A stretch of 64,000 nt of DNA, taken from NCBI GenBank assembly GCA_014529385.2, contig CM043942.1, positions 60,279,684 through 60,343,683 of the forward strand, written 5' to 3'. This document shows positions 57,175 to 64,000 of this stretch, one piece after another. How positions within the stretch are numbered: position 1 is the stretch's first letter; each line of letters opens with the position of its first letter. The position numbers and the translations under genes are program-made. Source of the stretch: Adiantum capillus-veneris. Lineage: Eukaryota > Streptophyta > Polypodiopsida > Polypodiales > Pteridaceae. A model generated the notes under the pieces. The model was not told the origin of the DNA and did not search any database. It saw only the letters and a program-made list of their open reading frames with translations.

Positions 57175-57790
57175 AAACATGATATATGTGGCTCACCCTA
57201 TGCAGGCTACATCCACGGGAAAGCAGCCACTCAGTGGCTTTAATACTTCAATTACAAAGGGATTATACCCTTAATAGAGCTCCCACCTTGCTTCACTCTC
57301 ACCACCTCACACCCACCACCCTGTCACATCAACTTCACAATGCATCACAATGCCACATTTTGTGTGTAGAAGAGGCCTCCCTTTATAGGTCAAAAGGGTT
57401 GCCATCTCTCATGAGAGGTAGTCGTGTGTAGCCGATCTTGTGTAGACAAGTCCAAGTTGGACTCTCCAATGCACCCATGTGTGGCCGCCCTTGAGAAGAA
57501 AAGTACTCCTTGAAATTAGCCATCAGCCATTGAATTTGACCACCGGACATCGGCCATTGACTTCCAACCACCGGACACCGGCCAAGTGGCCGACCGTTTT
57601 CTGACCACTTTCTGGCCGCTGTTCTGCCATAATACTCCAGCGATAAGGAAGAGACTCGGTATGAATTTTTGTTTTTTCGTCAAGTGATTTTTCTTAACGC
57701 ACGACGTTTTCTCCTCATAACGGGGGCCTTACAAATGTGCATTTTTAATACTAAAAACGAAAAGGGGTAAATCAGACTCTATACTTAACA
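57039..57790 (-). mobile_element. Copia 5' LTR
   Basis: 752 bases, TGTTAGGAAATAGG to ATACTTAACA in plus orientation, including a GA microsatellite (57123-57173) and TGGCCG-rich sequence. It aligns with 51858-53103 apart from the foldback insertion there. Confidence 0.85.
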
Positions 57791-57795
57791 AAAAC
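57791..57795. other. Target-site duplication AAAAC, right
   Basis: Matches 51853-51857. Confidence 0.85.
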
Positions 57796-57853
57796 ATCTT
57801 GAGCCGTGTCCTCTCTCGACCTAGTACATGAAGTCAACACCTAGTCCATTCTT

Positions 57854-57923
57854 TGTTGATCTCGCAACGGAAGTCTATGGCTTCTCAGATAGACATGGTG
57901 AGGAGTGTGAGCAGAGAAGAGGA

Positions 57924-57997
<74 letters not shown>

Positions 57998-59794
57998 AAG
58001 GGAGATAAGGTACACATCAGTAGCATAAAGTAAAGAGAGATTTACCATTGAGTTTTGGGCCTTATATAGGCTAATACAATGTGTTCACATGGACACCCAA
58101 GTTCGGCTTATCCCCAAGAAACGCCCCTTTAAGACAAATTTGGCATAATCACGCGTCCCTTGAACAAAGCTCTTCACTCTCATGAAACAACAAGTTTTTG
58201 GTATACTCGCGAACTATGAGTTTTAGGTTTTCTCTCAACGTGATGCTACTACTGAGCTACCATCATGCGGGGGTTTTGGTTTACACCCAAACCTCGGATC
58301 TAGATTTATCCATTAACCTCATGAGAGTGGGTTACAAAACAATCTGGGGCCTTTATAATTCGTGAGGAAAGGTCTTACCATTGGCTTTCTTTTCTTTTTC
58401 CAAGGCAGTGCCTAATCCCATATATATGTTGATAAATAGATAATCACTTATGGGGGTTTTGTGATCAAATCTTCATTTGACACGCTTGTCATAACACACA
58501 TAGTGTGGGGAGTTGCACATATATAATAGCTTCTTGTTGATAGACACTACGAAGAATATGGCTCGTGGAATAACTCTCGTGAAGAGGCATAAAGAAAGAA
58601 GGACCATAGTGGGCTCATCATGAGAGCCAGCAAAGTAGCTCTAGCTTGAGTCATTAAACCTATGAATGGTGGCAAGATGAAACCTTGATTTCTTATGGTG
58701 CAGTGGGAACCATTTCTTATACACAAAAAAAAAGGTTTATGTGACCATGCACATATGAAATCAAATCTCGATACTACCACATTGCCCAAAAATTTGATCA
58801 TTGACCTCTTCTTTTTCAGTAGTTAATTTTGAGGCACTTTTCAGTAATTAATTTTGAGGCACTGCAATCTCATCAAGTTCTCCATCCTCCAAATCTAGCT
58901 TGCTGCTCGGCATTAATCTAGGTTTACTCTCTGCAAGCTCTGATTCATAATGGTCACCATTGGTATTTATACGCATACCGAGAGGTATTCCAGAGGTGCC
59001 ATTTGCATCTATCCGAATTCTTGCTATCTCCATATTCCTACTCCCATAGTCGGACTTCCCTTGAACATGTCATAGCTTGAAGTAACCTATTGAGGATGCT
59101 CACAATGGAAAAGGGCCATAATTGATGCAAACACCCCTTTTGCTATTTTGGCCTTGGTGACATGTAACTTATACTCACGTCTTTGTGATGATACTACTCC
59201 ATCAAGCACTTCGTTTTGAGGAGGCTCTACACTTCTAAAACCTCACACCATATACTCAAATTTGCTATTGAATAGGGTTATCTCCTATGCTTGTCGTAGT
59301 CGTTTCCTGAGGATGCATACAACTCCTCCGACTCTACAGGTGGTATTTCAAAATTTTGTGCTCAAATGTGTGTAATCAACACTTACATACATCTCCTCCT
59401 CTGATGCATTCTTCTCTTGCAACAACACAAGCTTCTTGATCCTCTCAATCTTGAAGGGTTTATTGATACTAGCTTGGAGGAGATAAACTCAATGCCTGGA
59501 GTGTTCCTATCATGAGTCCTTCCTAGCTCTATCCAAATTCTCGCTAAAGCTCAAGCCTTTAAGACCTTGCACCAAGGCTCTAATACCACCTGTTGAGCTC
59601 GCAACAGAAGTCTATGGCTTCTCGGATAGACATGGCGAGGAGTGTGAGCAGAGAAGACAAGAGCGAGAGGATAAGGGAGATTAGTTGCACAACATTAGAA
59701 AAAAGTAAAGAGAGATTTATTGTTAACTTTTGGGACTTATATAGGCTAATACAATCCGTTCACATGGACACCAAAGTTTGGCTTATCCCCAACA
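57854..59794 (-). mobile_element. Small non-autonomous LTR retrotransposon (TRIM-like)
   Basis: LTRs are at 57854-58120 and 59591-59794, both beginning TGTTGA(T/G)CTCGCAAC and ending CTTATCCCCAA(C/G)A. The minus-strand primer site GGTGGTATTAGAGCC (59576-59590) adjoins the right LTR, and a purine tract (TTAAAGGGGCG on minus, 58123-58133) adjoins the left one. Flanks TTCTT and TCCTT are a near-match duplication. The 1.47-kb interior has only a small minus frame (59033-58848, RIRIDANGTSGIPLGMRINT), function unknown. The left LTR has gained a long GA microsatellite (57930-57993). Confidence 0.75.
57928..57994. repeat. (GA)n microsatellite in TRIM-like LTR
   Basis: About 65 bases of GA repeat; the other LTR has only GACAAGAGCGAGAGG at this place. 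Confidence 0.96.
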
Positions 59795-60083
59795 TCCTTT
59801 TGGTTCCAGGGATGTGGGATCACTCGGTGCTAGTAGACATTGGTTGGGTTTGTAGGCTGTTAATCACAATTTTGAGTAGCTTCACTGTGCGACCTGATGG
59901 ACATGGCATGTGTTTCCACACTTTCATCCCCTACCCACCCTATCTAGCCTACCTCTACCCACCACCACCCCTCTCTCCAATCGCACGTTCCCACTTATAG
60001 TCCCTCTCCACTTGCCTCTACCCACCCCCTCTCTCTCTCCATTCCCCCCTACCTACCCCTAGTCCACTCACCCCCTTGTTCTT

Positions 60084-60220
<137 letters not shown>

Positions 60221-60411
60221 CCCACTCCACTAGCCCACTCATCCCTATCCATCCCTAGTCTCTCCCCAATTTCCCCTACCCCCCCCCCCCTCCCCCCCTT
60301 GCACACCCCTCCTCCTCTCTCTCTTTCTCCTCTCCCCCTACCCAACCCTACCCTCTCTCTCTCCTCTCTCTCCTCTCTCTCTTCCTCCCTCCTCTCCTCT
60401 CCTTGCTCCCT

Positions 60412-60516
<105 letters not shown>

Positions 60517-61358
60517 TACCACCCCCTAGCCCATAGCCAACCCTTCCCCTACGCACCCTACCCTCCTCGTTACCCACCCCCCTAGCCCATACCCTCTACC
60601 CCCTCACCCCTACCCACCCCTATAGCCCTTCTTGCCCCTACCCACCCCACCCTAGCCCCTTGCTTCCACCCACCCCTAGACTCTCTAGATTATCTTTCAT
60701 GATTTAGCTCTATTTTTTATAGCTTTCCAAGCAGATTTTCTCCCTCTCCCCTTTCTTTCAACCATATGTTCTGAGTTTTGACCGGGTGGAGAGGGAATGG
60801 GGGAACACACCTAGCACACAACACAATGCATCTCTATAGATAAGGAATTCACAACACCCCTGTCCTCTCAAAAAACACCTTCAAAAGATTCAACTCACAC
60901 TAGCTCACTCCCTTACACAAAACATCGCCGGTTTGGGGGGTACACACATCCAAAATGACACCACAATACACCAGAAGAGGAGGAGAAAGAGAAGGAGGGA
61001 AGGGGAAACGGCACAAAAATTGGGCAACAATAGCTTGAGCTGGCTTAAAAAGAGATCTTACAATGCTTACCATGCCATCACAAAGGTTGGACTCATGGAT
61101 AAACATTAAAGGTCTTGATCACTTTGCTTGCTTCTAAACGGCTCAAAAAGCCCTTAAAATAACTTAAGAAATCCCTTCTAGAAGGGGGCTTTGAAAACTT
61201 TAGAGATCACTTTCTGATTGGTCCATTTGGCACCCCATTTTGGCATTTTATTTTCAAGGTTGGTGCCCTCTAGCTTGCCCTCTCTCTCCATTTTCTCTCT
61301 TTCACCTTGAGTGGGGGTGCAATAGCAATGTTGCTAGTGCCCCTTGGTACACTAGCAA

Positions 61359-61360
<2 letters not shown>
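60517..61360. other. C-rich repeats then region without recognised gene
   Basis: Degenerate CTACCCACCCCTAGCCC units continue to about 60675. The rest has no recognisable frame. Confidence 0.45.

Positions 61361-61365
<5 letters not shown>

Positions 61366-61435
<70 letters not shown>
61366..61435. repeat. (CT)n(CA)n compound microsatellite
   Basis: About 40 bases CT then about 28 bases CA, the same polarity as the other CT/CA tracts in the window. Confidence 0.96.
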
Positions 61436-61436
<1 letters not shown>

Positions 61437-62850
61437 CCTCTCCCTCCCTAGGCACTAGCAAGGTTGGTAGTGGGGTGGGAGGCTTCCCCTCCTTTCCTTC
61501 AAAGATTTTAGGCCTTGAAGGCTGTAGGACAGGCCCCTTCTAGGCATGCTATATCATCAACTTCTCTACACTATCATCAGACAACTGACACCACTAGCGC
61601 TGCCTATCTCTGCCAAAACCACCCTTTACTACCCACCAATGCCACATGCAAAATGCCGCGAGGCCTCCATCATATCCACCACGCTAGAGAGATCTCTCTC
61701 TCCTTCTTGTTCTCTACAAACTCTCTACAAAGGGCTCACGGCCAACTATATATACCATAGCCACTAATTCCCAGGCACCACGTATGGGTTTATTCTCATT
61801 TGCCATGTGGCACCACCATGGTGATTTGGCCCCATGGTCTTCAAAAAGCCTTCACTCAATGTGTTTTTCCCCTTTTAAAAAAAAACTCCTTGTACCACCT
61901 TTGAACATTCTGCCATCTCCTACCCCGGGACCGGATCTCCAAGCAGTGAAGCTCCCTTTCAACTTTGAGTTCCTTCATCCTTGCCACGTTTCCTCTCTCT
62001 TGAAACCGCTATATTGAGGCTGTCAAAATGGGAAAAAATCATCTGGCACATCCCCTCGGGCAACTGCATTCAAATTTGATGAGTCATATCTTATTGTACG
62101 TGACTCCAATCATCAAGCGATCGAATTCGACCATCTCCACACAGTGTATACTACCTTTTGGAACTTTGGCAAGACTAAAAAAACAGCCAGATGGAACACC
62201 TACCAAGACAGCCAAATTGCCACACAATTAGCCTCCGACAAATCTTCAATTGGCCATAATTTTTCATCTGAGCTTTGATTGACAATCCGAAAATATTTGC
62301 ATGCTCCACAACTTGATTACTTTGCATCTATCCAATGACATCATCTCTAACCATCCGTCTCCACGTCCCTTGTCCGTCGGGGATCTGCAAAGCCTTCCAA
62401 ATTTGAACGGCCATAACTTCCACATTGTAGCTTTGTTTGAGGAGCTGTCTAGACCAACTTGCACAACATTTTGAGCGCCACATTCCCAAGCACAACTATA
62501 GCATTTTAGATACCTTTACGGACAACATGATTGACCTATTTTGGAACCTTCTTGGCCTAAAAAAAACCACTTCAAACATACACCTCAACAACATTTTGCA
62601 TGCCGAGTGTCTTCACGCCTGCTTAAACACTTTGTCCTACACTTGTAGGCACCTATAACACTACTTGACACCACTTTTAGCCTCAACCAACTTTGGCTGG
62701 ACCATCATTACTCAACCCCCTTGTTGGAACCTTTATGCTCAACCAAAAACATACTTATAGAACTTAAAAACTATGCATATTAAAATCGCAACCAAGCACA
62801 TTGGAAAACCCCTACCAAATGTACAAGTTATGCACAAAACTTCGTCTCCT
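61436..62850. other. Region without recognised gene; possible 3' part or LTR of a Ty3-like element
   Basis: It lies downstream, in minus orientation, of the integrase tail at 62860-63160. Short frames only, and no direct repeat partner was found in the window. Confidence 0.35.
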
Positions 62851-62859
62851 CTACACACT

Positions 62860-63160
62860 GTTTCTTTTAGGTGGGTTTCCCACCCTCCTTGACTACAATT
62901 GGATGCACATCAAGCATTAGACTCTTGTCAAAATATAGCTTGAGCCGCACACCGTTCAACTTGTGCCTAAGAAGCTTACCATCGTTTGCTCACACCCTGC
63001 TAATAGGTCCCATTAGGAAAGGACTTTTGCACCTTGTATGAGCCTGTCCACTTCTTCTTGAACTTCTTCTAGAATGTAAAATCCAAGTAGCTTTCATAAT
63101 TTATCATTAGGTCTCCTTCTTGTACCTTTTTGCCTGGTAGGTTTTGATTAAACTTTGTTA
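62860..63160 (-). pseudogene. Ty3-type integrase C-terminal fragment
   Basis: On minus, QEGDLMINYESYLDFTF, a stop, KKFKKKWTGSYKVQKSFPNG (63130-63015) resembles the chain end of plant Ty3 integrases (...KWxGPYxVxxxxPNG). Further on KLNGVRLKLYFDKS (about 62965-62925) matches the closing VNGxRLKxYF. It contains stops and is isolated from the rest of pol. Confidence 0.65.
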
Positions 63161-63182
63161 TGGCATATACATGTGGTAGGGA

Positions 63183-63381
63183 TGTGTGTGAACACACTAG
63201 GACCACCGAGGCATTTTTTCCCTCTTTAGGAGGTTTTTTCCCCCGTGCATTGTATATACGCCCATCACTCTAGGGCTATCTATCTTTCCATTGCACATTA
63301 AGTAACATACTCTCAGTTGTGTTCCTTGAGATTCCTTTGTCTTCTCCAAGCTGTGTGCATTTCTCTACAACCCTAATTCCA
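63183..63381 (+). mobile_element. 5' LTR of a copia-type retrotransposon (start approximate)
   Basis: The 3' edge is set by the primer site at 63387. The 5' edge is guessed at TGTGTGTGAACACACTAGG. It contains GGAGGTTTTTTCCC, a segment common in copia LTRs. The partner LTR is outside the window. Confidence 0.55.
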
Positions 63382-63386
63382 AAAAT

Positions 63387-63398
63387 TGGTATCAGAGT
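63387..63398 (+). other. Primer-binding site (tRNA-iMet)
   Basis: TGGTATCAGAGT, one mismatch from canonical, six bases after the LTR end. Confidence 0.8.
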
Positions 63399-63748
63399 AG
63401 GTTGCATCCTCCCAGGCTTAGTCGCCAACAGCTCCAATACACGCATGCTCACTTTCTTTGATTTTTGTGAGCTTTGGCGAGCTTTCGCAGGTTGACAAAA
63501 TTTTTGGGCAAGCTCGTAGATCTTAGTCTGCTCAGATTTTTGATTCAGGCCCATTTTGACCTTTGTTTCCACTACAGCCAGGTCTGCACAGGCAATTTCA
63601 TCATTTTGTGTAGAATTTTTGTCAATTGCCAATTATTGCATAACAGATCCCATACAGTCTGTTGCGAATTGTGCTATAAAGCATGTGTTGGTCTCGCTCA
63701 GTTTCTCCTTATTTTGGGTAGTTCTCACATCAAGTGCATGCATTTTCA

Positions 63749-64000
63749 ATGGCTGACAACAACATAGATGTGTTCAAGATGTTTGCTGCTGAGAACAGAC
63801 TGGATGGGGACATTTACCCTATGTGGGCTTACATGATGCAACATTTTTTGATAACATTTATTGTTTCATGCAACTTTTATTGCTTCTCAAAGAAAGGGTG
63901 GTAACAGCAATGCAGCCACTTCTTATGGTTCTGCTACGAGTGGCAAAACTTCTGTTCCTAATGCTTCTGCTAGCAGCAATTTGTCTAGAAATTCTAGTGA
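63749..64000 (+). pseudogene. Copia gag N-terminus, interrupted, runs off window
   Basis: ATG at 63749 gives MADNNIDVFKMFAAENRLDG then DIYPMWAYMMQHFLITF, the (K/R)LDGxxYxxWxxMMxxxL start of copia gag. The frame ends at TAA (63900-63902), and the shifted frame continues with a Gly/Asn/Ser-rich stretch (GGNSNAATSYGSATSGKTSV) typical of a gag interior. An internal deletion probably joined the two parts, so this copy is defective. Confidence 0.75.

Larger units (their letters stand above)
51858..57790 (-). mobile_element. Ty1/copia LTR retrotransposon, complete but inactive
   Basis: LTRs are at 51858-53103 (3' LTR, enlarged by an inverted-repeat insertion) and 57039-57790 (5' LTR, TGTTAGG to TTAACA in plus orientation). 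The primer site AGTATCAGAGC lies at 57026-57036 on the minus strand, and a polypurine tract GTGGGAGATT lies next to the 3' LTR (about 53104-53115). The 5-bp target duplication AAAAC is perfect. The interior, read on minus, has gag, protease, integrase, reverse transcriptase and RNase H in copia order. All domains carry stops or substitutions. Confidence 0.9.

Overview
This is nuclear DNA of a land plant with a large, repeat-dense genome. Evidence for a plant: a run of NADP-malic enzyme exons with plant-like GT-AG introns, a pentatricopeptide-repeat (PPR) pseudogene, Ty1/copia, Ty3 and L1 retroelements with tRNA-iMet primer sites, and a hAT element with a DUF659-type transposase. Long (CT)n/(GA)n and (CA)n tracts occur every few kb. 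A LINE that does not look like the usual plant L1, together with a possible piggyBac-like insertion, makes a non-seed plant (fern or lycophyte) more likely than a flowering plant. That is inference only; species cannot be read from the sequence.

Layout. 1-830: 5' end (gag start, primer site, LTR) of a minus-strand LTR retrotransposon. 840-2553: decayed minus-strand LINE. 2.55-12.1 kb: two tandem copies of a non-L1-like LINE separated only by CT microsatellite; copy A keeps the whole endonuclease-reverse transcriptase, copy B has lost the RT by internal deletion. 12.1-17.3 kb: retroelement debris, including a CCHC gag fragment and two 5'-truncated LINE relatives. 17.34-19.08 kb: the only gene that looks intact, the last seven coding exons of NADP-malic enzyme (+). 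20-29.3 kb: a local duplication and three broken L1 elements. 29.97-32.01 kb: a short non-autonomous LTR element. 34.2-41.1 kb: a complete hAT-type element with a perfect 8-bp target duplication, a decayed transposase and, on the opposite strand, protein-kinase-like sequence as apparent cargo. 41.19-45.25 kb: an LTR element whose 5' LTR was invaded by a 1.3-kb inverted-repeat element. 45.4-46.1 kb: PPR pseudogene. 48.4-51.4 kb: Ty3-like gag-protease remnant split by an element with TTAA ends. 51.86-57.79 kb: complete but dead Ty1/copia element with 5-bp target duplication. 57.85-59.79 kb: small non-autonomous LTR element. 60-61.5 kb: microsatellites and a 104-nt poly-C. 62.86-63.15 kb: Ty3 integrase tail. 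63.2-64.0 kb: start of another copia element running off the window.

The window is therefore mostly nested transposons of many classes around one host gene end. Most coding relics carry stops or frameshifts; the best preserved mobile reading frames are LINE copy A ORF1 and ORF2. The most interesting signals are the single in-frame UAG between ORF1 and ORF2 of the LINE with the endonuclease beginning before the first AUG, the LINE copies abutting (TC)n(AC)n tracts, the kinase carried in the hAT element, and the palindromic elements with LTR-like or TTAA ends.
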